Shown here: piece after piece, positions 1 through 4,639 of the stretch
Position numbering within the stretch: the first letter of the stretch is position 1
Layout: each line of letters begins with the position of its first letter
Source: Candidatus Syntropharchaeum sp.
GTDB taxonomy: Archaea; Halobacteriota; Syntropharchaeia; Alkanophagales; Methanospirareceae
Direction of reading: 5' to 3'
Assembly (NCBI GenBank): GCA_016782355.1
Contig: JADHYP010000102.1
Span: 1-5,141, forward strand
Length of the DNA: 5,141 nt
Notes under the pieces: model-generated
Seen by the model: the letters and a program-made list of their open reading frames with translations, nothing else
Databases searched by the model: none
Told to the model about the DNA's origin: nothing
Position numbers and translations under genes: made by a program

Positions 1-1
1 C

Positions 2-67
2 ACGGAATATCTGGTGATGTTCAGTAACGAACAATTCAAGAGGACAAGCGTTATGCACCAATACTAA
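2..67 (+). CDS. possible 3' end of an unrecognised gene (partial)
   Basis: A frame open from the left edge ends at a TAA at 65-67 and would encode 21 residues (TEYLVMFSNEQFKRTSVMHQ then Tyr). I do not recognise it. Its only support is that an inverted repeat followed by eight T residues on the same strand lies just downstream, as expected after the end of a + strand gene. The minus strand is also open here (reading VHNACPLELFVTEHHQIFR), so the coding strand is not certain and the stretch may be non-coding. Confidence 0.2.
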   Translation, partial: TEYLVMFSNEQFKRTSVMHQY

Positions 68-72
68 AAATT

Positions 73-153
73 CCAAATCTCAAGCACCAAATCTCAAATA
101 AGTTTATAATTTTGTATTTGGTACTTGGTATTTATTTGTAATTTGGTGCTTGG
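73..153. repeat. AT-rich intergenic inverted/direct repeat cluster
   Basis: The left arm 81-101 and right arm 132-152 are reverse complements at 19 of 21 positions, with 12 contiguous pairs (CAAGCACCAAAT against ATTTGGTGCTTG), a 2-nt mismatch, then seven more pairs and a 30-nt loop. The arms are built from smaller direct repeats: CCAAATCTCAA occurs at 73-83 and 87-97, and ATTTGGTACTTGG (116-128) recurs with one change at 141-153. Low-complexity units of this CCAAAT/CTCAAAT kind are typical intergenic repeats. No transposase or target duplication is visible. Confidence 0.7.
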
Positions 154-162
154 ATTTTTTTT
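81..162 (+). terminator. possible + strand stem-T-run terminator
   Basis: The inverted repeat arms (81-101 and 132-152) are followed on the + strand by GGA and then a run of eight T (155-162). This could end transcription of a gene entering from the left with a stop at 65-67. The loop is long (30 nt) and the element is also part of a repeat family, so termination is an inference. Confidence 0.35.
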
Positions 163-167
163 ACTGC

Positions 168-214
168 GCCAATAAAAAATAAAAGTAGGGTCCAAGCAAC
201 TTCGCCCGGACCCT
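168..214 (-). terminator. hairpin plus T-rich tail after cytochrome gene
   Basis: A 7-bp perfect stem (AGGGTCC at 187-193 pairing with GGACCCT at 208-214, 14-nt loop) starts about 20 nt past the TAA at 234-232. On the minus strand it is followed by the T-rich stretch TACTTTTATTTTTTATT. Position and form fit an intrinsic terminator for the multiheme cytochrome transcript. Confidence 0.6.
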
Positions 215-231
215 TGCCCTTGTTTGTTTAA

Positions 232-501
232 TTAACGTCTCTTCTTTACAAGATACGCAACCGCTGCGATTGCAATCACTGCGAATATCAGTTCGAAACC
301 TGGTGGTTTTGCAGTTGGTGTAGGCGTAGCCGGAGCCGTGGTAGGCGTTGCAGTAGGCATAGCCATCCCGTATATCCTGTCTATCGTCTCTTGTGGTATA
401 AATGAACCTCCTTGTCCGAGCATTTCACCTTCGCAACCCTCGCAGAGCACTTCCTTACTCTCGTGGCAGAATGCACAATCCTTTGCCTCATCTGTTACTG
501 T
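232..501 (-). CDS. multiheme cytochrome c, 3' part: ninth heme and PGF-CTERM anchor (frameshifted)
   Basis: This is the C-terminal piece of the cytochrome encoded upstream, in a frame shifted by one base. It reads TVTDEAKDCAFCHESKEV and onward. It carries one heme c motif CAFCH (477-463) and then CEGCE (444-430), a CXXC pair whose expected histidine is Glu. A Thr/Pro/Ala-rich linker of about 20 residues leads into PGFE, a hydrophobic helix of about 16 residues and a basic KKRR end. That tripartite tail is the PGF-CTERM signal, known as a substrate of archaeosortase A, and predicts anchoring at the outer cell surface. The frame stays open to an ATG at 555, but residues before position 501 look like a shadow of the upstream frame. 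No Shine-Dalgarno site suggests separate translation. The TAA at 234-232 is followed by a hairpin terminator. Confidence 0.8.
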   Translation of the reverse strand, partial: TVTDEAKDCAFCHESKEVLCEGCEGEMLGQGGSFIPQETIDRIYGMAMPTATPTTAPATPTPTAKPPGFELIFAVIAIAAVAYLVKKRR

Positions 502-1321
502 TGTGTGGGAACCACGCACCATATCCCGTATGCGTCGCATTATCATATATAGCATCCATCTTGATGAACGGTTTTACCTTGCCATCAGAAGCCACGCCAA
601 GATAGAACTCGTCAGACACAGGTTGTGTACCTTTCCTGGTATCTAAATGGCAGTTGTTACAGGTTAGTGACCATCCCGAATGGCATGCTGTGCAGTCAAG
701 TTTCTCTTCGTGCATCTCGTGCGCATCTATATCCGATGAATACTGCGTCACGGTCATGTCCTTGACCGTCTTTCCTGGGCTCGCGTGGCAGTCCTCACAC
801 TCCGTCGTCACTGCTTCAAGCTGACTTGTGTATACGTTTCCATCACCGTGCAGCTCTGCCACATTATGGCAGTCCGTGCACGTTAGCCCCATCGTATAAT
901 GAATGTCTGCGGCTGGTCCTTTTTTCGAATGTGCAGGCATATCCCCTATAAATGTCGCTGACTGCTTCTTAAAGTGGCATTGGTCACATGTATCTATCGT
1001 TATCTCTGCACCATGCCCTCCCTCATGGCACTTTTCGCAAGTGGTGGCATGGCAGTTAGAACAGTTCCACGTTGCATAATACTCATCCATGTCTATTCCG
1101 AACTCTTTTGCCGCAAATTTCTCATACTCGCCTTTCATTCCCGCGCCGGTGTAGTGCAGCGATGTCGAAAAATTCTCGGCAATTTCTGCATGACACCCCT
1201 CACAACCTCCGAAGTCTTCCGCCGCTGTTATCGCTATACCTGCCAGCGATAGCGATACCGATAGCACTGCGACTATCATCAAGGGCAATATCTTCTTCGC
1301 TTTCTTATCTGTTTTTGACAT
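488..1321 (-). CDS. secreted multiheme cytochrome c, 5' part with eight CXXCH motifs
   Basis: This encodes an exported c-type cytochrome likely to carry electrons outside the membrane. From the ATG at 1321 it has a signal peptide: KKAKK, a hydrophobic core at about residues 11-33, and a cleavage site near ITA-AED. Eight heme-binding CXXCH motifs follow at residues 40-44, 87-91, 95-99, 112-116, 148-152, 175-179, 210-214 and 221-225, with spaced histidines that could be distal ligands. I chose the ATG at 1321 because AAGGAG lies 10 nt before it; the frame also opens at a TTG at 1342. The frame ends early, after AWFPHNSNR, at the TGA at 490-488. Skipping one base near 502 joins it to the next frame and gives one protein of about 362 residues with nine hemes and a PGF-CTERM tail. 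It is divergent from the radical SAM heme gene. I do not recognise a named subfamily or its redox partner. Confidence 0.85.
   Translation of the reverse strand: MSKTDKKAKKILPLMIVAVLSVSLSLAGIAITAAEDFGGCEGCHAEIAENFSTSLHYTGAGMKGEYEKFAAKEFGIDMDEYYATWNCSNCHATTCEKCHEGGHGAEITIDTCDQCHFKKQSATFIGDMPAHSKKGPAADIHYTMGLTCTDCHNVAELHGDGNVYTSQLEAVTTECEDCHASPGKTVKDMTVTQYSSDIDAHEMHEEKLDCTACHSGWSLTCNNCHLDTRKGTQPVSDEFYLGVASDGKVKPFIKMDAIYDNATHTGYGAWFPHNSNR
491..520 (-). other. frameshift site within the cytochrome gene
   Basis: The upstream frame reads GAWFPH and then meaningless NSNR and a stop. The +1 frame reads HTTVTDEAKDCAFCHE. Dropping one base next to the CAC codon at 505-503 restores FPH-TVTDEAKDCAFCH. 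The heme-rich, Cys/His-patterned sequence on both sides shows that they belong to one protein. No recognised slippery motif or stimulatory structure is evident, so a sequencing/assembly error or a real disabling mutation is more likely than programmed frameshifting. Confidence 0.75.
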
Positions 1322-1331
1322 ATCCCTTTTT

Positions 1332-1337
1332 CTCCTT
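1332..1337 (-). promoter_or_regulatory. ribosome binding site that sets the cytochrome start
   Basis: AAGGAG on the minus strand lies 10 nt before the ATG at 1321 and immediately after the alternative TTG at 1342. It can only serve the ATG, which also gives a cleaner signal peptide (MSKTDKKAKK). Confidence 0.65.
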
Positions 1338-1367
1338 AACAAACATTTAGCATTTAGAAGTTATAGT

Positions 1368-1376
1368 CTATAAAAG
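1368..1376 (-). promoter_or_regulatory. TATA-like element of the cytochrome promoter
   Basis: The minus strand reads CTTTTATAG, preceded by CGAAAGC, which is a weak BRE-like match. It lies 47 nt before the ATG at 1321, predicting a transcription start near 1346 and a 5' leader of about 25 nt. On the + strand the same bases read CTATAAAAG, so they could also serve the divergent gene, with a start near 1398. Confidence 0.45.
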
Positions 1377-1385
1377 GCTTTCGAT

Positions 1386-1400
1386 GCTTTGTATCAAAGC
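1386..1400. promoter_or_regulatory. palindrome in divergent promoter, possible operator
   Basis: GCTTTG-TAT-CAAAGC is a perfect inverted repeat with 6-bp arms and a 3-nt spacer, next to the TATA-like element between the divergent cytochrome and radical SAM genes. Size and position fit a dimeric regulator site, but the regulator is unknown and chance cannot be excluded. Confidence 0.35.
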
Positions 1401-1412
1401 TAAATTAATAAC
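1401..1412 (+). promoter_or_regulatory. AT-rich TATA candidate for the radical SAM gene
   Basis: TAAATTAATAAC lies about 45-50 nt before the ATG at 1455. It would place transcription start near 1430 with a leader of about 25 nt. The match to the archaeal TATA consensus is weak, and the CTATAAAAG at 1368-1376 is an alternative. Confidence 0.3.
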
Positions 1413-1419
1413 TAAATAC

Positions 1420-1434
1420 TAATACATTGTATTA
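1420..1434. promoter_or_regulatory. palindrome upstream of radical SAM gene, possible operator
   Basis: TAATAC-ATT-GTATTA is a perfect inverted repeat with the same 6-3-6 layout as the palindrome at 1386-1400 but a different sequence. It lies 20 nt before the radical SAM start codon, near the predicted transcription start, where a bound protein would block transcription. Confidence 0.35.
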
Positions 1435-1444
1435 TACAAAAACA

Positions 1445-1450
1445 GGGGAG
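1445..1450 (+). promoter_or_regulatory. ribosome binding site of radical SAM gene
   Basis: GGGGAG with a 4-nt spacer (CAAC) before the ATG at 1455 supports that start. The resulting N-terminus MIRITQLVHG matches the usual beginning of AhbC/NirJ-like enzymes. Confidence 0.7.
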
Positions 1451-1454
1451 CAAC

Positions 1455-2642
1455 ATGATTCGCATTACGCAGCTTGTTCATGGAAAAGGAACCGTTAGCG
1501 AAGCACTAAAGCATAGAAAAAAGCCCCCGCATCAGGTCCCAAGCAGGTTACTGGCATTCGCCGAAACTCGCAGACCCGTGGTTTTCTGGAACGTCACGAA
1601 CAAATGCAACTTGGCGTGTGCTCATTGTTACATTAATGCGGAACCCGGACTTGATGGTGGCGATGAGTTGTCATTGGAAGAGGCGAAAGCATTCATCGCC
1701 GACCTTGCAGAGATGAAAATCGCTTTACTCCTGTTCACCGGTGGCGAACCGTTAGTCAGAAAAGATTTCTGGGAACTCGCGGATTACGCCACGGAAAAAG
1801 GGCTGAAAACCGTACTGAGCACCAATGGCACGCTGATAACAAAAGAAGTCGCGGCAAAAATAAAGGCATGCGGGATCGAGTACGTTGGCGTGTCGCTGGA
1901 CGGAGCGAAGGCGGAGACGCACGATGCCATCAGGAATCAGCCGGGGTGCTTTAAGAAGGCGGTGCAGGCATTGAAGAATTGTGCGGCGGTCGGACTTAAA
2001 TCCGGCATCCGGGTTACCATTACGAGGGACAATTATCGTGAAATCGCGGACTTGATTGACCTTTCTCTCGATTTAAAAGTGCCGCGGTTTTGCGTTTACT
2101 GGCTCGTTCCGAGCGGAAGAGGGAAAGAAATATATGAGCGGCAATTAGCGCCACACGAAACTTCTCGTATCTTTGACCTGATGTACCAAAGAGCAAGGGA
2201 CATGGACCCGGGAAAAATGGAATTCCTCACGGTTGATGCACCTCAAGACGGCATTTACCTGCTGAATAAACTACGAGAGGATGACCGCGAGGGCTATGAA
2301 AATGCAGTTAAACTGCTACAATTTACTGGTGATTCGTGCAGTGCCGGTGACCGCGTTGCGAACGTTGACCCTGTGGGAAACGTCTATCCCTGCCAATTCG
2401 CTCAGTTAGAAGAGTTTAAAGTCGGGAACGTTAGAGAGCGGAAATTCAGTGAACTCTGGAATGACCCTGAAAATCCTATCCTTACCGCTTTCCGGGAAAA
2501 GACGAAGTTCTTGAAAGGAAAATGTGCTTCCTGTGTTTACAAAGAGTTATGCGGTGGTGGATGCCGGATAAGGGCATACGCAGAATATGGCGATATATGG
2601 GCTGAAGACCCGCTATGCCCTTTCGTTGTGGACGCTGAGTAA
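1455..2642 (+). CDS. ahbC: radical SAM/SPASM heme-pathway enzyme, probably AhbC (12,18-didecarboxysiroheme deacetylase)
   Basis: This is a cytoplasmic radical SAM enzyme of the alternative siroheme-to-heme route. AhbC removes the two acetate side chains of 12,18-didecarboxysiroheme to give Fe-coproporphyrin III. The 395 residues match family length. The radical SAM motif CX3CX2C is C51, C55, C58, with GGEP at 96-99 for SAM binding and STNGT at 122-126. The C-terminal SPASM domain has seven cysteines (C295, C313, C357, C360, C366, C370, C388) for auxiliary Fe-S clusters. The N-terminus (MIRITQLVHGKGTVSEALKH), VSLDG, VPSGRGKE and FLTVDAPQDG resemble AhbC/NirJ proteins as I remember them more than AhbD (heme b synthase) or mycofactocin/PqqE-type maturases. 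The assignment rests on memory of family patterns, so AhbD or NirJ-like remains possible. It is transcribed away from the cytochrome gene and converges on the ccm operon, which fits a heme supply role. Confidence 0.7.
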   Translation: MIRITQLVHGKGTVSEALKHRKKPPHQVPSRLLAFAETRRPVVFWNVTNKCNLACAHCYINAEPGLDGGDELSLEEAKAFIADLAEMKIALLLFTGGEPLVRKDFWELADYATEKGLKTVLSTNGTLITKEVAAKIKACGIEYVGVSLDGAKAETHDAIRNQPGCFKKAVQALKNCAAVGLKSGIRVTITRDNYREIADLIDLSLDLKVPRFCVYWLVPSGRGKEIYERQLAPHETSRIFDLMYQRARDMDPGKMEFLTVDAPQDGIYLLNKLREDDREGYENAVKLLQFTGDSCSAGDRVANVDPVGNVYPCQFAQLEEFKVGNVRERKFSELWNDPENPILTAFREKTKFLKGKCASCVYKELCGGGCRIRAYAEYGDIWAEDPLCPFVVDAE

Positions 2643-2647
2643 CTAAC

Positions 2648-2683
2648 TGCAAAATGCAAAGTGCAAATTGAAAAATGCAAAAT
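2648..2683. repeat. degenerate TGCAAA tandem repeat
   Basis: The segment holds TGCAAAA, TGCAAAG, TGCAAATTG, then AAAAA and TGCAAAAT, four copies of a TGCAAA unit directly after the radical SAM stop codon. It differs in sequence from the CCAAAT-type repeat at 73-153 but is the same kind of short-unit, A-rich intergenic repeat. No T-run follows on the + strand, so I see no clear terminator for the radical SAM gene. Confidence 0.55.
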
Positions 2684-2709
2684 AAAATCAGTAAATTATG
2701 AACATGCTC

Positions 2710-2716
2710 AAAAAAA
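2710..2716 (-). terminator. T-run after ccm operon
   Basis: Seven consecutive T on the minus strand lie 44 nt beyond the ccmB stop codon. Archaeal polymerases often stop at such oligo-T tracts without a strong hairpin, and only a weak stem precedes it. It is the best terminator candidate for the operon in the 2643-2759 gap between the convergent genes. Confidence 0.35.
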
Positions 2717-2759
2717 TCCTTCTGATTCTCGCAAGACGAAATCGCCGGGATTATTGGTG

Positions 2760-3470
2760 CTATTCCTCAAGAACAAACTCGAAAGTGAGAATCATTATCG
2801 CGGTTATCATGAGGAGGAAAGCGGTTAGCAGTCGCAACTCCGGCACCACTTCTGATATACCGGAACCTGCTATGATTTCCCGGGTTGCCGACACCGAGGG
2901 CATAAGCACCGGCATACAAACGGGAATAAGAAGAAAAGAAAGGAGTAAGGTTTTACCTTCCGAGAACATCACGAGCCCGGAGACAAAAGAACCCGCGAAC
3001 GAGAGACCCACTGCACCTAAGAGGCATACAAGCAAGAGAGCCGGAAATCTTCCGCCCAGCTCGAGGTTTAAAAAAATGATGGAAAAAGGAATTAAGACGC
3101 ATTCCACGAAAAAAAGCAGCACTGTTCCATAAATAATCTTCCCCGCGAGGATTGCCAGTGGTGAGCAAGGCAGCGTTTTCAAACCGCCGAGTGTTCCCCG
3201 GTCCGCTTCGCGCGTAAACGAAGTGGTAAAAGCGAGGATACTTGCGAAGAATAGGATTGTCCAGAGCGCTGCGGCTGACACCTCTGGACCCACAGAGCCG
3301 CCACTCCACGCGAAACTGCAAATTAGAATGGAACCCACTGAGAAGGTAAGAATTGATAGAACTTCATAAGACCGCCGGAACTCTGTCCTCAGGTCTTTCT
3401 CCGCTATTCTCAAAGCTGCTTGCCAAAATAGGGAAATAGCGAATAGCCAAATATTTTTTGAGTTTTGCAT
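2760..3470 (-). CDS. ccmB: CcmB, cytochrome c maturation ABC transporter permease
   Basis: This is the membrane subunit of the CcmAB transporter, which in System I acts with CcmC and CcmD to release or load heme onto CcmE outside the membrane. The 236 residues are close to the usual length of about 220. Features in order: a cytoplasmic N-terminus with an amphipathic KDLRTEFR segment, TM1 about 36-56, TM2 about 66-86, the conserved loop SFTREADRGTLGGLKTLP (84-101), then four more helices at about 105-127, 143-165, 172-193 and 213-234. This is the six-helix CcmB plan. The ATG at 3470 lies 9 nt after the stop of the upstream gene, with a weak AGAG ribosome site, so translation is probably coupled. 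It is the last gene of the minus-strand operon and is followed by a T-run. Generic ABC-2 permeases look similar, but the loop motif and the CcmA-like partner favour CcmB. Confidence 0.8.
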   Translation of the reverse strand: MQNSKNIWLFAISLFWQAALRIAEKDLRTEFRRSYEVLSILTFSVGSILICSFAWSGGSVGPEVSAAALWTILFFASILAFTTSFTREADRGTLGGLKTLPCSPLAILAGKIIYGTVLLFFVECVLIPFSIIFLNLELGGRFPALLLVCLLGAVGLSFAGSFVSGLVMFSEGKTLLLSFLLIPVCMPVLMPSVSATREIIAGSGISEVVPELRLLTAFLLMITAIMILTFEFVLEE

Positions 3471-3479
3471 TTTTTCTCT

Positions 3480-4619
3480 TCACGTCCTCCATTTTATCAT
3501 CAGGTAATAAGAAGCAGAATAAGCGAAAAGCACTGCAAAAAATATGGAAATGACATCACCTATCGCATAAAAAGCGTCCAGTATCATAAAAAGCGGTGGA
3601 ACGAGCAGGAACAAGACCAGTGCTATGCACGCCCATATCCACGTTGAAATCATATACCACGATTTGTAGCTCATCGTAATGGCTAACCACCACAGGGGAA
3701 ATAACATGGTAATAATAAAATGAACGGAATTCAAAATGACATACATATACATCAGAAATATGAAAACAGCTACCGTTACCAAAGACAGGATGTCCAGTCT
3801 TATGGATGGAATTGTCCTGTTCAGATGGTAATTGCACCAGATGTGGTAGGTATAGGCATATAAGGCAAGACCGAGCCATAGAAGTCCCGCAAGCTCGGAA
3901 TACCTAAATAGGGGTGGGAGTTCAGAATACAGTAATAGTAAGATAACGATAGTGGGTGCAGAAATCCACAACAACGCTTTCTTATCACGCCAAATGCCAT
4001 GACTTGAGGTTATAATGCCCCACCAAATAAAATACAGCATGCCGGAGACGATATAGCCTATTCGATAACCCAGCGAGGAATACAACAAGAATACAAAGAC
4101 TGCAAACGTAACAATTATCGGAACGTTTCCTATCCCTGCAGGTTCTTTAAAAATCACTTTCTCCGGAACTTCTCTTCGTTGGTAATTTTCTCTTACCGCT
4201 AACACATAGAGCCATAAGCTCCAGAAGCCGAAAATGAGAACAATTAGAGTAGCAAGAAGAATATTTATGAACATAGCGATGCTTCCTGTAACGATTCCTA
4301 AAACAGTGATAACACTAATATATCCTGTTAATTCAAGAAGTCTTTTATACCTTCCTTCTCTGCCTGAAGCCTTTAAGATGAGATGCAATATGCCCGCTAT
4401 ACCTGTCCATGCCAATATAGCAACGATAACTCCTTCCGTAACCTCTATTCCCAGAGAGTACGCTTCAAATTGCAAGAAACTGAATAGCCCTTCGATTAAA
4501 CCGCTTATCGCAACAATAACAAAAGGAATGCCCAGCTTCTCTTCGGCACTCAATAAGTTTCTATACGTTTCCACGGGGGATATTACGATTCCACTGATGC
4601 TTTTCATGTGTTCCCTCAT
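3480..4619 (-). CDS. Yip1-like polytopic membrane protein in the ccm operon
   Basis: This is a 379-residue integral membrane protein with about 12 predicted helices: roughly 33-53, 62-83, 98-116, 117-141, 166-183, 187-203, 216-231, 244-262, 277-296, 300-316, 325-346 and 351-373. Residues 10-141 resemble the Yip1 domain: the SPVETYRNLL opening, a first hairpin, an ILKASGREGRYKRLLELTGY segment, then two helices. The remaining eight helices have no domain I recognise; they are rich in Trp and Tyr (FIWWGIIT, LWWLAITMSYKSWY, TWIWACIA). No CcmC-type tryptophan-rich heme motif (WGXXWXWD) is present. The ATG at 4619 has AGGTGAT 5 nt upstream. The gene starts 20 nt after ccmA and ends 9 nt before ccmB, so it is co-transcribed with the transporter. 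It may be an accessory of heme export or a membrane-organising factor; its function is unknown. Confidence 0.75.
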   Translation of the reverse strand: MREHMKSISGIVISPVETYRNLLSAEEKLGIPFVIVAISGLIEGLFSFLQFEAYSLGIEVTEGVIVAILAWTGIAGILHLILKASGREGRYKRLLELTGYISVITVLGIVTGSIAMFINILLATLIVLIFGFWSLWLYVLAVRENYQRREVPEKVIFKEPAGIGNVPIIVTFAVFVFLLYSSLGYRIGYIVSGMLYFIWWGIITSSHGIWRDKKALLWISAPTIVILLLLYSELPPLFRYSELAGLLWLGLALYAYTYHIWCNYHLNRTIPSIRLDILSLVTVAVFIFLMYMYVILNSVHFIITMLFPLWWLAITMSYKSWYMISTWIWACIALVLFLLVPPLFMILDAFYAIGDVISIFFAVLFAYSASYYLMIKWRT

Positions 4620-4624
4620 TTGTC

Positions 4625-4632
4625 ATCACCTC
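4625..4632 (-). promoter_or_regulatory. ribosome binding site of the Yip1-like gene
   Basis: GAGGTGAT on the minus strand, 5 nt before the ATG at 4619, is a strong archaeal Shine-Dalgarno match. It favours that ATG over the in-frame ATG at 4607 four codons later. It lies in the 20-nt gap after the ATPase gene. Confidence 0.65.
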
Positions 4633-4639
4633 GTCTCCT

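Noticed and set aside
73..153. CRISPR array or insertion sequence end
   Set aside because: The repeat units are short, degenerate and without regular spacers. No transposase, cas gene or target-site duplication is visible.
491..520. Programmed +1 frameshifting in the cytochrome gene
   Set aside because: The junction (TTC CCA CAC AAC, stop several codons later) lacks a recognised shift-prone codon next to a stop, and I see no clear stimulatory stem. Error or mutation is simpler, though conservation was not testable here.
338..646. Plus-strand open frames over the cytochrome gene (338-646, 402-605, 974-1252, 1072-1350)
   Set aside because: They lie antisense to a region whose minus-strand frames carry regular heme motifs. 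Their translations have no recognisable domain or ribosome site, and they exist because the opposite coding frame suppresses stops.
1321..1342. TTG at 1342 as the cytochrome start codon
   Set aside because: It lies upstream of the AAGGAG site and would place that site inside the coding sequence. The ATG at 1321 has proper spacing and a normal signal peptide start.
2698..3132. Plus-strand open frame after the radical SAM gene
   Set aside because: Apart from its first 62 nt it is antisense to ccmB. The product is basic and low in complexity with no domain, and there is no good ribosome binding site.
2953..3321. Second minus-strand frame inside ccmB
   Set aside because: It overlaps the CcmB reading frame entirely and lacks the transmembrane and motif pattern seen in the true frame.
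3556..3879. Small frames inside the Yip1-like gene (3556-3879 minus, 3465-3647 plus, 4234-4767 plus)
   Set aside because: All are shadows of the 379-residue membrane protein or of the ATPase, without ribosome sites or recognisable features.
3480..4619. Yip1-like protein as CcmC or CcmF
   Set aside because: The WGXXWXWD heme-handling motif and the flanking conserved histidine pattern of those families are absent, and the N-terminal domain resembles Yip1 instead.
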